A DNA stretch of 64,000 nt from Nonomuraea angiospora (GCF_014873145.1 NZ_JADBEK010000001.1:5332001-5396000); one strand, 5' to 3'; shown: positions 1-8,884, counted from the first letter of the stretch. Made by a program: numbers and translations. The notes: generated by a model not told the origin, from the letters alone.

Positions 1-882
1 GTCCCCGACGTGCCGGTCATCGTCGGAACAACACTGCGCGAACTGCGCTCCGCCGAGCTGTGGTGGCGCGACGGGCACTCGCTCACCCCCGCCGAACTGC
101 ACTTCGGCCAGGTGATGCGCGACGCGTTCGGCACCACGGAGACGCACACCGTGGCCAGCGCGTGCGCCGCCGCTCTGTACGCCCTGGGCATGGCCACCGA
201 CCTGATCGCGCTCGGCCTCGCCGACACCGTCGTGGTCGCGGGCACCGACGCCATCACCGAGAGCTCCTTCGGGGGACTCGACCGCGTGCAGAACCCGCCG
301 CCGCAGGCCATACAGCCGTTCGCGAGGCACCGTCACGGCATGGTCATGGGGGAGGGCGCCGCCGCGGTCGTCGTACGAGCCTCTGGCGCCCATCCCCGCC
401 CCGCACACGCCCGTGTCCGCGGGGTCGCGATGAACTGTGACGCGGCGCATGCGACCGTACCCGACGTCGCGGGCGTCGCCGGCGCCGTCCGCGACGCCCA
501 CCGCCGTGCCGGAGTCGACGCCGCCGACATCGACCTGGTCGTGGTGCACGGCAGCGGCACACGCCACAACGACGCGGTGGAGGCCGGCGTACTGCGCGAC
601 GTCTTCGGGGGCGTCCGGCCCGGCCCGCTGGTCACCTCGGTGAAGTCCGGCCTGGGCCACACCTGCGGGGGATCCGGTCTGATGAGCCTGATCATCGCCG
701 TACTGGCCATGCGGACCGGGGAACTGCCGCCGATACCCGGGCTGAGCGACCCCTCCCCCGAGGCTGGGGACCTGCGCCTCGTCGCCGGCCACCCGGCCCG
801 TGGCCGCTTCGACACAGCGCAGATCAACGCCATCGGCCTCGGCGGCATCAACGCCGTCGCCGTCATCGGCGGGGCCGCATGA
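1..882 (+). CDS. beta-ketoacyl synthase (KS), first active-type KS of a type II system; 5' end outside the window
   Basis: C-terminal three-quarters of a condensing enzyme; the frame is open to base 1, so the start lies upstream. The nucleophile elbow reads VASACAAAL with Cys at nt 163-165. VHGSGTRHND carries the first catalytic His, and SVKSGLGHTCGGSG carries the conserved Lys and second His, so all catalytic residues of a decarboxylating KS are present. It would condense malonyl-ACP units on the ACP encoded at 4187. The stop overlaps the next gene by 4 bp (ATGA), and that gene encodes a degenerate KS, the usual KS/chain-length-factor arrangement of type II PKSs. A FabF of primary metabolism is less likely given the neighbours. 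Confidence 0.9.
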   Translation, partial: VPDVPVIVGTTLRELRSAELWWRDGHSLTPAELHFGQVMRDAFGTTETHTVASACAAALYALGMATDLIALGLADTVVVAGTDAITESSFGGLDRVQNPPPQAIQPFARHRHGMVMGEGAAAVVVRASGAHPRPAHARVRGVAMNCDAAHATVPDVAGVAGAVRDAHRRAGVDAADIDLVVVHGSGTRHNDAVEAGVLRDVFGGVRPGPLVTSVKSGLGHTCGGSGLMSLIIAVLAMRTGELPPIPGLSDPSPEAGDLRLVAGHPARGRFDTAQINAIGLGGINAVAVIGGAA

Positions 883-1949
883 CACGCGCCGTGATCACCG
901 GCTGCGCGCTCGCCGTCACCGGCGTCGCCGACGAATACGACCTCCTCGGCCTCGGCACCGCCGCCGCACCCGAGGACGACGCCGCCCGCGCCGAAATCGG
1001 GCTGCGGCACAAGGACCGCGCGTCCCGGCTCGCCCTCCGTGCCACACGACGGGCGTTGCGCGGCGTCACGCTGCCCGCGTCGGGCACCGCCGTCATCGTC
1101 AGCAGCAACCTCGGGAACCTCGACACCGTCTGCGAGTTCGTCGACATCATCGGCAAGGAGACCGTCACCGGCCTCAGCCCCATGCGCGTGCCGCACATGT
1201 CCAGCAACGTCACCGCGAGCTGGATCGCCCTCGACCACGGCCTGCGCGGACCCAATATCACCCTGTGCAGCGGCACCACCAGCGGCCTGGACGCGATCTT
1301 CTGGGCCACCGCCCTGCTCGCCGCGGGCCGCGCCGAAGTCGCCGTCGTCGTCGGCGTCGAACCGGACACCGCGCCGGTCGCCAGGCTGCACGGCGGCACA
1401 GCACGACTGGACGGCGCCGTGTGCCTCATCCTCGAGACACCCGCGCGGGCCCGCGCCCGCGGCGCCCGGCCGCGCGCCGAAATCCACGCCTACGGCAGAG
1501 CCGCCGACCGCGCCGAGGCCGTTCACCGCGCGACCCGCACGTGGCGGGGCCCCATCGGACTGCGGCTCGCCGGGGGGCCGGGTATCGGTATCGCGGCCGA
1601 CGCGGTCGATCTCCCCGCGGGTCCGGGAAATACCGGCCACGCGGCCATCACCGTCGATCTCACCGCCCGGCTCGGCCGCTGCTCCGGCGCGCTCGGTGTC
1701 CTGCAGTGCGCCGCCGCCCTCCCCTGGCTCGACCGGCCCGGCCACGACGCCGTGCTCGCGGTCGCCGGCGACGACGGCACCGGCGACCAACCCGACGGGG
1801 AAGGCGATCCGAGCGCGGTGGCCGCCGTGCTGCTCACCCGGCCTGCCGAGAACGTGCCCACTCGGCCCGCTGACGGCCTGCTCGCCCGGCCCGCTGACGA
1901 CGTCACGTACGGGAACGGCTTCGGAGGTGATCGGCATGATGATGCCTGA
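879..1949 (+). CDS. degenerate ketosynthase (chain-length-factor-like partner)
   Basis: 356-aa thiolase-fold protein of the KS family that has lost catalysis. At the nucleophile position the motif is LCSGTTSGLDA, where active KSs have xCTSGLDA, so the aligned Cys is Thr. The HGTGT and GHTxGASG histidine motifs of the C-terminal half are not recognisable. The sequence is otherwise KS-like (ATALLAAGRAEVAVVVG, a domain-1 core strand and helix). Such partners form heterodimers with an active KS and set chain length; by position its partner is the KS that ends at 882, which it overlaps by 4 bp. The C-terminal about 40 residues contain a short near-repeat (TRPADGLLARPADD). Pairing is inferred from gene order. 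Confidence 0.8.
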   Translation: MTRAVITGCALAVTGVADEYDLLGLGTAAAPEDDAARAEIGLRHKDRASRLALRATRRALRGVTLPASGTAVIVSSNLGNLDTVCEFVDIIGKETVTGLSPMRVPHMSSNVTASWIALDHGLRGPNITLCSGTTSGLDAIFWATALLAAGRAEVAVVVGVEPDTAPVARLHGGTARLDGAVCLILETPARARARGARPRAEIHAYGRAADRAEAVHRATRTWRGPIGLRLAGGPGIGIAADAVDLPAGPGNTGHAAITVDLTARLGRCSGALGVLQCAAALPWLDRPGHDAVLAVAGDDGTGDQPDGEGDPSAVAAVLLTRPAENVPTRPADGLLARPADDVTYGNGFGGDRHDDA

Positions 1950-3135
1950 TCGGCGTCGTGCGGTGCTGACCGGGCTGGGTGCCGTCTCCTGCCTGGGCGC
2001 GGGCGCTGAGGCTCACTGGGCCGGTCTGCTTGCGGGTGGAGCGGCGCCCCGCGAGGTCGATCTGCCGTACATGCACATGCGGGCCAGGCGTATGTACCTG
2101 ACACCGCCTTCCGCGATCCCCGCCGGCCCCGGCACCCACGCCGGAATCCCGCTCGGACCGGCCCCGCGTATGGCGGTCGCGGCCGCACGTGAAGCACTCG
2201 CGGACGCCGGCATCGGCCGCGGCGACACCGTACGCATCCCCGTCGTGATGGGCGTCGAGATGGGCAACGCGAGCGTTCAGGAAGAGCAGCGCGGCGCGGG
2301 CGGCACCCCGCCGTGGACCCCCCTCGCGGTCACCGCCGCGGTCGTCGCCGAAGCGGTCGGCTCGCGGGCGGGCACCGCCGGCTTGGGCAACGCCTGCGCC
2401 GCGGGCGGCTACACGCTCGGCGTCGCGCTGGACGTCATCCGTGCCGGCGAGGCCGACGTGGTGCTCGTCGGCGGCGCGGAGGGCATCACCCGGGTCGGCA
2501 TGGCCGGGTTCGACCGGATCCGGGTGACCGATCCGTACGGCTGCCGGCCGTTCGCCCGCGACCGGGCGGGCACCGTGTTCGCCGACGGCGCCGCGTTCGC
2601 GGTCCTCGAATCCGCCGCCCACGCCGCATCGCGGGGAGCCCGGCCGTACGCGGAGCTCGGCGCCGCCGCCTGGAGCTGCGACGCCTACCACCACCCCACC
2701 GCCCCGGAGCCCGACGCCGTGCAACTGGTCCGGGCCATGCGGAACGCGCTCGCCGACGCCGGAGTCCGGCCGGAGCAGGTGGGCTGTGTGCTGCCGCACG
2801 CGACCGGCACCCCCGTCAACGACGCGGTGGAAAGCCGGGCACTACGGCGCGTTTTCGGCGATTCCTCCGGCCGTCCACCGGTGTTCGCGCTCAAGGCGCT
2901 CATCGGCCACACCTCGGGGGCCGCGGGCATGTTCGCGTGCCTGACCGCGGCGCTCATCGCCTCCCGGGCCACGATCCCGGCCAACGCGCCCCTGGACCAG
3001 GACCCGGAGTGCGACGTGTGGCTGCCGCAGGACGGGCCCGTACCGCTGAACCGGCCGGCCGTGCTCGTCAACTCGTGCGCGACCGGCGGAGTCAACGCCT
3101 CGTTCGTGCTCTCGCGTGTGGGAGACCCGGCATGA
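1936..3135 (+). CDS. beta-ketoacyl synthase, second active-type KS
   Basis: 399-aa FabF-like condensing enzyme. The start is chosen at the first of three consecutive ATGs because a perfect Shine-Dalgarno, GGAGGTGAT at 1923-1931, lies just upstream inside the preceding gene. The N-terminus (RRAVLTGLGAVSCLG) is the canonical KS beginning. Catalytic residues are present: Cys in GNACAAGGYTLG, His in PHATGTPVND, and Lys/His in ALKALIGHTSGAAG. The C-terminus NSCATGGVNASFVL is the usual KS glycine-rich end. It overlaps the next gene, a degenerate KS, by 4 bp, giving a second KS/partner pair in the same operon. Confidence 0.92.
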   Translation: MMMPDRRRAVLTGLGAVSCLGAGAEAHWAGLLAGGAAPREVDLPYMHMRARRMYLTPPSAIPAGPGTHAGIPLGPAPRMAVAAAREALADAGIGRGDTVRIPVVMGVEMGNASVQEEQRGAGGTPPWTPLAVTAAVVAEAVGSRAGTAGLGNACAAGGYTLGVALDVIRAGEADVVLVGGAEGITRVGMAGFDRIRVTDPYGCRPFARDRAGTVFADGAAFAVLESAAHAASRGARPYAELGAAAWSCDAYHHPTAPEPDAVQLVRAMRNALADAGVRPEQVGCVLPHATGTPVNDAVESRALRRVFGDSSGRPPVFALKALIGHTSGAAGMFACLTAALIASRATIPANAPLDQDPECDVWLPQDGPVPLNRPAVLVNSCATGGVNASFVLSRVGDPA

Positions 3136-4115
3136 ACGCCCCGGTCCGCGTACGCGTCCTCGGCCTCGGGATGATCGCCCCCGGCGCCCTCCGGCCGGCC
3201 CGCGCCCTCGAACCTCCCGTGGAACCGTTTCCCGACTGGTTCGACACCGAGGCGCTGCTCCCCGGCCGCGGCTACCGGAAACTGCCACCGGCCTGCCGGT
3301 ACTTGCTCGCTGCGGCCCGCTCGGCACTCGACGACACCGGTACGTGGTTCGCCGGCCTCTCACCACGGGACCGGGCGGCCGTGATCGGCGGCAACAACGC
3401 GGGAGCCGCGCTCCAGGACGACTTCGACCGTACCGTCATCGCCACGGGGGCGGCGGATCTGTCCCCGGCCCGCGTACCGTACATGGCGCTGAGCATGTTC
3501 GGCGGCCGGCTGGCCCCGGAACACGGGCTGCAGGCATTGGTCCTGACCACCAACTCCCCGGCGGTCGCCGGACTGGAGGCCGTGCAGACGGCGGCGCGCG
3601 CACTGGCCGCCGGGCGTGCCACGGCTGTGCTCGCGGGCGCCGTCGAAGACCGGCCCACGCCCGTCCAAGGCGGTGGGCCCGCGCACGACCTCGGCGCCGC
3701 CGTGCTCGTGTGCGTACAGGAAGGTGTTCCGGTCGCCGGAGAACGGGCGTACGGCCACTGCTCCGTGCGCGGCGCGTTCGTCGGCGCGGCGGGCGGGGTG
3801 CCCGAGACCTCCGACGTACTCGACCCGCTGTGGGAGGAACTCCTCGCCGACGGCCGGCCGGTCGCGCGCATCGACGCCGTGCTCGACGACTCGCCCGCGG
3901 GAGCGGCGGTCGCCGGGTGGCTGACCGCACGCGCGGGCCACCGCGCCGTCACCATCCTCACCCGGCCGCCGGGCAGCGGATCCCTCGCACCGCTGCGCCG
4001 CGTGGTCGGCCGGATGGCGGCCGGTACGGCCGAGCGAGCCCTGGTGCTCGCCGGGTCCGCGCACGGCCACGTCTCGATCGCCGACGTGCTCCCCGGCACG
4101 GCGGGCGTTCCGTGA
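3132..4115 (+). CDS. degenerate ketosynthase-like protein (second chain-length-factor-like partner)
   Basis: 327 aa, shorter than a typical KS (about 410). It keeps the fold signature around LTTNSPAVAGLEAVQ, but the position of the active Cys is Ala and the catalytic His/Lys motifs are missing from the shortened C-terminal half. The start ATG at 3132 is coupled to the stop of the active KS (ATGA). By analogy with aromatic and reducing type II PKSs it should dimerise with the KS at 1936-3135. It could instead be a structural or substrate-gating subunit. About 70 bp separate it from the ACP gene. Confidence 0.7.
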   Translation: MNAPVRVRVLGLGMIAPGALRPARALEPPVEPFPDWFDTEALLPGRGYRKLPPACRYLLAAARSALDDTGTWFAGLSPRDRAAVIGGNNAGAALQDDFDRTVIATGAADLSPARVPYMALSMFGGRLAPEHGLQALVLTTNSPAVAGLEAVQTAARALAAGRATAVLAGAVEDRPTPVQGGGPAHDLGAAVLVCVQEGVPVAGERAYGHCSVRGAFVGAAGGVPETSDVLDPLWEELLADGRPVARIDAVLDDSPAGAAVAGWLTARAGHRAVTILTRPPGSGSLAPLRRVVGRMAAGTAERALVLAGSAHGHVSIADVLPGTAGVP

Positions 4116-4186
4116 CGGTACGCCCGCCGGCCGAACCCTTACACCGCCACCGAACAGGCATCACCGACCCAGAAAGGCAGGACCCC

Positions 4187-4438
4187 ATGGCCACCCTGAT
4201 CCCCACCCGCGACGAGCTGCGCGACTTCTTCGCCGAAGAGCTCGAACTCCCGGCCGACGTCGTCGGCTACGAGAGCGACTTCGAGGCCGACCTCGGCGTC
4301 GACTCGCTTGCCACCATGGAGATCCTCGTGCAGTTGGAGAAGAAGTACGGCATCCGTCTGGAGGAGTCCGAGTTCGCCGGTCTCACCTCCGTGAACGCCG
4401 TCCACGCCTTCCTCGCCGACCGGCTCGAAGCGGCGTGA
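4187..4438 (+). CDS. acyl carrier protein
   Basis: 83-aa acidic carrier protein. The phosphopantetheine attachment Ser lies in LGVDSLATMEILVQLE (DSL motif), the helix-II signature of type II ACPs. The length and fold are those of a stand-alone ACP. It sits in the middle of the operon, after the four KS-family genes and before the ketoreductase, and is the obvious tether for the growing chain. A purine-rich AGAAAGGCAGG precedes the ATG. It is the only carrier protein in the window, so both KS pairs presumably share it unless another lies upstream of the left edge. Confidence 0.95.
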   Translation: MATLIPTRDELRDFFAEELELPADVVGYESDFEADLGVDSLATMEILVQLEKKYGIRLEESEFAGLTSVNAVHAFLADRLEAA

Positions 4439-5187
4439 GCATGACGGGCGCCCACCGCCCGGTCGCCATCGTGACCGGGGGATCACGTGGCATCGGCCGC
4501 GCTGTCGTGACCCGCCTGGCCGCCGAGGGGTTCGACGTCGCGTTCTGCTACCGCACCCGTAAGGACGCCGCGGAGGAGGTGGCGGCCGAGGCCGGGGCGA
4601 CGGGTGCCCGTGTGCTCGCGTACGAGGCCGACGTCGCGTCCGCCGACCAGGCCCGGGCGCTGGTCGCGGCCGCCGAAGAGCACCTCGGGCCGCTGTCGGT
4701 GCTCGTCACCTGCGCCGGCATCGTCCGGGACCGGCCGCTGGCACGCATGACCGACGCCGAATGGGACGATGTGATCCAGACCAACCTGTACGGCACGTAC
4801 CACGTCTGTCGTGCCGCCGCGCTCCCGCTCATGCGGCATGGCAGCGGCTCGATCGTCACGCTGTCCTCGGTCGCGGCCGCGCACGGCGGCCCGGCACAGA
4901 GCAACTACTCCGCGTCCAAGGCCGGCATCGTGGGCTTCACCACGTCCTTGGCGCGCGAACTCGCCCGGTCCGGGGTGCGTGCGAACGTCGTCGCGCCCGG
5001 GCTGATCACCACCGACATCACCAACGATCTGCCGCCCAAGGTGCAGGCGTCCATCATCGGGAAGATCCCGCTGCGCCGGCCCGGGACTCCCGGCGAGGTC
5101 GCCGATCTGGTCGCCTTCCTGGTCTCCGACCGCGCCCGCTACATCACCGGGCAGGTCATCGGCGTCGATGGAGGGCTGGTGCCGTGA
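4435..5187 (+). CDS. 3-oxoacyl-ACP reductase (FabG-like SDR ketoreductase)
   Basis: Classical short-chain dehydrogenase of about 250 aa. The NADP-binding glycine motif is GGSRGIGR near the N-terminus. The catalytic Ser lies in TLSSVAAAHGG, and Tyr and Lys in SNYSASKAG. The C-terminus (YITGQVIGVDGGLVP) is the FabG ending. It would reduce the beta-keto group on the ACP-bound chain. The GTG at 4435 overlaps the ACP stop (GTGA), matching the coupling style of the operon; the ATG at 4441 is the alternative start. No dehydratase or enoyl reductase gene is seen in the window, so the final reduction state of the chain cannot be read from these genes alone. Confidence 0.93.
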   Translation: MSMTGAHRPVAIVTGGSRGIGRAVVTRLAAEGFDVAFCYRTRKDAAEEVAAEAGATGARVLAYEADVASADQARALVAAAEEHLGPLSVLVTCAGIVRDRPLARMTDAEWDDVIQTNLYGTYHVCRAAALPLMRHGSGSIVTLSSVAAAHGGPAQSNYSASKAGIVGFTTSLARELARSGVRANVVAPGLITTDITNDLPPKVQASIIGKIPLRRPGTPGEVADLVAFLVSDRARYITGQVIGVDGGLVP

Positions 5188-6437
5188 CCGCATCCGCCAC
5201 CGGCCGTCCGGGCTCCGGCTCCAGCTCCGGTTCCGGCGCCGGCGCCGGCGCCGGCTATGACGTGATCGTCGTGGGTGCCCGCTGCGGCGGAGCGCCCGCG
5301 GCGATGTTGCTGGCCCGCGCGGGCTACCGCGTCCTCATCCTGGACCGCGCTCGCTTCCCCCGCGACACCCTGTCCACCCTGTACATCCACCAACCCGGCA
5401 CCGCCCTGCTCGACCGCTGGGGGCTGCTCGACCAGGTCGCCGCCACCGGCTGCCCGCCGATCACCTCGGCCATGCACCGTATGGGCCAAGTCGCCGTCGA
5501 AGGCGCTCCCACTCCGGTTCACGGCATCCACGCGGCCTACGCGCCACGGCGTTACCTCCTCGACACCCTCCTCGCCAAGGCCGCGACCGACGCCGGTGCG
5601 GAGTTCCGCGAGGGCTGCCGGGTCACCGACGTGGTCGTCGAGGACGGGCGGGCCGTCGGGGTGCGATGGCGTACCGCCTCCGGCAGCGGCACCGACCGCG
5701 CCGCGCTGGTCGTCGGCGCGGACGGTATGCGCTCGGTCGTGGCGGACGCCGTACGTGCCGGGACGGTCCGCGAACACCCGCCGCTGACCTGCGTCTACTA
5801 CGGCTACTGGGAAGGCGTGCCGGTCACCCGGTTCGAGGCCCACGCGGTACGCGGCCGCTGGGTCGGCTGCCTGCCCACCAACGACGGCCGTACCCTGCTC
5901 GCGGTGTACTTCCCCCAGGCCGAGTTCGAGGCCGTCCGTCGCGACCTGCCCGACGCCTACCTGGGCGGACTCGCGGCCGCGGCCCCGGAACTGTACGAAC
6001 GTGCCCTCGCCGGCACCCGGGTCGGCCCGCTCCGCGGCACCGGCACACAGCGGAACTTCTTCCGCCGCGCGGCCGGACCCGGATGGGCGCTGGTCGGCGA
6101 CGCGGGACACCACAAGGACTCCATCACCGCCGACGGCATCACCGCGGCGTTCCAGCAGGCGGCGCTCCTGGCCGCCCGCCTGGGCGCCGACCTGCCCGAC
6201 CCGGCGCGCCGGCAGGCCGCGTTGGAGCGCTATGCCCTCGACCGCGACCGCATGCTCGCCGCCCGCTACTCCGACACCCTCGCGCTCGCCCGGCTCCGCG
6301 CCGACCGTGTGGAGGCCCGGATCGCCGGGCTCGCGCACGACCCGGCGTGGGTGCAGGCGTTCTTCGACCGCGCGGCGGGCACCGGCCCCGACCTCGTGCC
6401 CGTGCCCGGTAACCGGTCTGAGGAGGTGCCGGCGTGA
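5184..6437 (+). CDS. FAD-dependent oxidoreductase (geranylgeranyl-reductase/halogenase-like superfamily)
   Basis: 417 aa. After a low-complexity Ser/Gly/Ala linker of about 25 residues comes the dinucleotide-binding motif VVGARCGGAPAAMLLARAG with an acidic-Arg end (LILDRARFPRD). About residue 310 the second FAD motif reads GDAGHHKDSITADGIT. This places it in the large monooxygenase-type flavoprotein superfamily that includes geranylgeranyl reductases and FAD-dependent halogenases. I do not see the WxWxIP motif of tryptophan halogenases. The GTG start overlaps the ketoreductase stop (GTGA). In context it probably oxidises, desaturates or epoxidises the ACP-bound chain or the released product; the exact reaction is not inferable. 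Confidence 0.8.
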   Translation: MTASATGRPGSGSSSGSGAGAGAGYDVIVVGARCGGAPAAMLLARAGYRVLILDRARFPRDTLSTLYIHQPGTALLDRWGLLDQVAATGCPPITSAMHRMGQVAVEGAPTPVHGIHAAYAPRRYLLDTLLAKAATDAGAEFREGCRVTDVVVEDGRAVGVRWRTASGSGTDRAALVVGADGMRSVVADAVRAGTVREHPPLTCVYYGYWEGVPVTRFEAHAVRGRWVGCLPTNDGRTLLAVYFPQAEFEAVRRDLPDAYLGGLAAAAPELYERALAGTRVGPLRGTGTQRNFFRRAAGPGWALVGDAGHHKDSITADGITAAFQQAALLAARLGADLPDPARRQAALERYALDRDRMLAARYSDTLALARLRADRVEARIAGLAHDPAWVQAFFDRAAGTGPDLVPVPGNRSEEVPA

Positions 6438-7336
6438 TCACCGAACAGTACGGAATCGCCTTTCCCGGACAGGGCATCAAGGCGCAGACGCTGCTCTCCG
6501 CCCTGCGGGCCCACGTCCGGCACCCGCTGGTCGCCCGGCTGCTGACGACGTTCGGCGCGGCGGATCCCGAGGCGCTGGACCTCGGTGACACCTCGGTCGT
6601 CCAGCCCGCCACCTTCGCCGCCGGCCTCGCGGCGGCCGACACGGCCTTCGGGCCGGACCACTGCCCGCCGGTGGCGCTCGGCCACAGCCTGGGCGAGCTG
6701 ACCGCCGCGGCGTACGCCGGATTCCTCCGTATCGACGAGGGCTTCGAACTGGCCGTGGACCGCGGCCGGTTGTGCCACGACCAGAGCCTGCGCAGGCCCG
6801 GGGCGATGGTCGCGATCGTCGGCGCCGACGCGGGCGAACTCGAATGGCTGCGCCGGAGCGTGGTCGCCGAGCACGGCGAGATCCTCGACGTCGCCGGGCT
6901 CAACAGCGCCCGGCAGACCGTACTGTCGGGCGCTCCCGAGGCGGTGGCCGCGGCCGTACGCATCGCCGGGGAACAGTGCCTGCGCGCCGAAGTGCTGCCG
7001 ATACCCGGCGGTTTCCACAGCCCGCTGATGATGGACGCCGTCCCGGCGTGGCGGCGCCGTCTGGAGTCCGCGGACTTCCGCCCGAGTACGACCCGATTCG
7101 TCTCCGCGATCGACGTACGACCGCACACCGACCCGGTCCAGGTCCGCGAACAACTCGCGCGCGGCCTGGTGCTCCCGGTGCGCTGGCACGAGGCCGTGCG
7201 TACGGTACGAGACCTCGGCGTGCCCGGCCTCGTCGACGCCGGACCGGGTACGACCCTGCTCAAGCTCGGACGCCGCGCCCGCATCCTCGAGTTCACCGGC
7301 CTCGGCGCGCTGCCCGAACCGGTTCCACCCGGGTGA
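6434..7336 (+). CDS. acyltransferase (FabD-like malonyl-CoA:ACP transacylase family)
   Basis: 300-aa acyltransferase. It has the start signature IAFPGQG, the nucleophile elbow GHSLGE with the catalytic Ser, and the catalytic His in GGFHSPLM; the C-terminal VDAGPGTTL is also typical. A perfect AGGAGGT lies at 6421-6427 before the GTG start, which overlaps the oxidoreductase stop. A dedicated AT inside a type II PKS operon suggests an extender or starter unit that the housekeeping FabD does not handle, or simply a local malonyl supply. The residues that set malonyl versus other specificity cannot be judged reliably by eye. Confidence 0.9.
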   Translation: MITEQYGIAFPGQGIKAQTLLSALRAHVRHPLVARLLTTFGAADPEALDLGDTSVVQPATFAAGLAAADTAFGPDHCPPVALGHSLGELTAAAYAGFLRIDEGFELAVDRGRLCHDQSLRRPGAMVAIVGADAGELEWLRRSVVAEHGEILDVAGLNSARQTVLSGAPEAVAAAVRIAGEQCLRAEVLPIPGGFHSPLMMDAVPAWRRRLESADFRPSTTRFVSAIDVRPHTDPVQVREQLARGLVLPVRWHEAVRTVRDLGVPGLVDAGPGTTLLKLGRRARILEFTGLGALPEPVPPG

Positions 7337-7418
7337 GGGCGGCCCGCTGAGCACCGCCGTTCGACCACGTGACCCACAAGCGGACCAGCCCCGCCCGCCG
7401 CGCGACCGGAAGGCGCCC

Positions 7419-8633
7419 ATGCACCACCCCGATCCCACCACGGACGCCGTGCTCGACCCCGGCATCGTCCCCGACGGCACCGCATCCGCCGCCGGACCGG
7501 CCCGCCACGTGCTGCTCACCGGCGCCACCGGCTTCCTCGGCGCGTTCCTGCTCCGCGAACTCCTCGACCGCGCCGACGCCGACGTGTGGTGCCTGGTGCG
7601 CGCCGACAGCGACCACCACGCGGCGTCCCGCCTGCGCGAGGCCATGCGGCGCTATCTGATCTGGGACGACCGGTCGGCCGGGCGCGTCATCCCGGTCGCC
7701 GGAGACCTGACCGCGCCCGACCTCGGCCTGACGCCCGCCCGCTGGGCGGAACTCGCCGAGCGGATTGACGCCGTGCAGCACGCCGGCGCCCAGGTCGGCC
7801 ATGCCGCACCGTACGCCGCGCTGCGGGCGGCCAACGTGTACGGCACCCAGGAGATCATCCGGCTGGCCTGCGAGCGCCGCGGCAAGCCGCTCAGCTTCAT
7901 CTCCACCGCCGCCGTACCGGGTGATCCGGCGGACCGTACCGCGGCACCTCCTCCGCCCGGGCGCCCGGGCGGAGGCTATGTCACCGGCAAATGGGTCGCC
8001 GAGCGCCTGGTCCGGCAGGCCGGCGACCGCGGGCTGCCGGTACGGATCCACCGCCCCGGCCGCATCAGCGGCCACTCCGTCACCGGAGCCTGCCAACTCG
8101 ACGACGGAATATGGCACTTCGTACGAGCCATCGCCCTGCTCGGCCTGGCCCCCGTCGTCGCGGCGCCCGACGGCGGCGGCCCCGCGGTGTCGTTCTCGCC
8201 GGTCGACTACGTCGCCCGCGCCATCGTCCACATGTCCGCGCAGGACACTGGACCCGCCCCGCTGCGCTACCTGGTCAACCATTCCCGCATGCCGCTGAGC
8301 GACCTGATCGGCCACGTGGCCAAGCGGTACGCCGTCTCCTACGTCTCGCGCGACACATGGCTCGAACGCCTGTGGCAGGCACGGCACCGGTACGACGGCG
8401 CGCTGCTCAAGGCCGGCGTCCTGGTGAAGTACTACCGGGCGCTGCTCACGGGAACCGGCCGCCCGCCGACCGCCGACGACCGGGACACCGTACGGGACCT
8501 GGCCGGAACCGGCATCACCTGCCCACCCCTGGACGGCGCCCTCATCGGGGTGTATCTCGACTACTTCCAATCAGCGGGTTTCCTCCCGGTACCGCCGACA
8601 CACCTGAACCGGGAATCGCCAGCCCGAGGCTGA
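7419..8633 (+). CDS. thioester-reductase-like NAD(P)-dependent enzyme (extended SDR, NAD_binding_4 type)
   Basis: 404 aa. After about 27 residues comes the Rossmann motif VLLTGATGFLGAFLL. The middle carries STAAVPGD and GGGYVTGKWVAERLV, supplying the Ser and the Tyr-x-x-x-Lys of extended SDRs. The closest family is the thioester reductase domain of NRPS/carboxylic acid reductases and fatty acyl-CoA reductases, here free-standing. It would release the finished acyl-ACP reductively as an aldehyde or alcohol, and it is the only release enzyme in the operon: no thioesterase, cyclase or aromatase is present. It is separated from the AT gene by about 80 bp and ends the operon. Confidence 0.8.
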   Translation: MHHPDPTTDAVLDPGIVPDGTASAAGPARHVLLTGATGFLGAFLLRELLDRADADVWCLVRADSDHHAASRLREAMRRYLIWDDRSAGRVIPVAGDLTAPDLGLTPARWAELAERIDAVQHAGAQVGHAAPYAALRAANVYGTQEIIRLACERRGKPLSFISTAAVPGDPADRTAAPPPPGRPGGGYVTGKWVAERLVRQAGDRGLPVRIHRPGRISGHSVTGACQLDDGIWHFVRAIALLGLAPVVAAPDGGGPAVSFSPVDYVARAIVHMSAQDTGPAPLRYLVNHSRMPLSDLIGHVAKRYAVSYVSRDTWLERLWQARHRYDGALLKAGVLVKYYRALLTGTGRPPTADDRDTVRDLAGTGITCPPLDGALIGVYLDYFQSAGFLPVPPTHLNRESPARG

Positions 8634-8680
8634 GCGCAGGATTTGGCGGCAGTGGCCTGCAGCGGCAGCCACTCGGTTGA

Positions 8681-8860
8681 TCAGTGGGTACGGCGGAGGT
8701 GTGCCAGGATCTCGGTGACCTTGGCGACAGCTTCGGCGCCGGGTTTGACGTAGCGCGTGGCCGCGCGCGGGTTCTTGTGCCGGGTCCTGCCCATGATGAG
8801 CCGCAGCGGGATCTCGGGCTCGCCGAGGTGGGTGGCGGCGCTGTGGCGCCTCGAAGCGAT
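8681..8860 (-). pseudogene. C-terminal relic of a tyrosine recombinase
   Basis: The minus-strand reading ends RRHSAATHLGEPEIPLRL followed by MGRTRHKNPRAATRYVKPG and a helical tail. This is the box-II His-containing C-terminus typical of actinomycete phage-type integrases, including the Tyr nucleophile segment (ATRYVKPG). Only about 55 residues remain; the catalytic Arg and the N-terminal domains are gone, and upstream the frame runs into unrelated DNA. It is a fossil of an element that once abutted the biosynthetic operon. Confidence 0.7.
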
Positions 8861-8884
8861 GAGCGGCGGGTGACGACTGGGCTC

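Noticed and set aside
333..1937. Long minus-strand reading frame opposite the ketosynthase genes
   Set aside because: Gly/Arg-rich, no domain; it is the antisense of two well-supported KS genes, common at this GC content.
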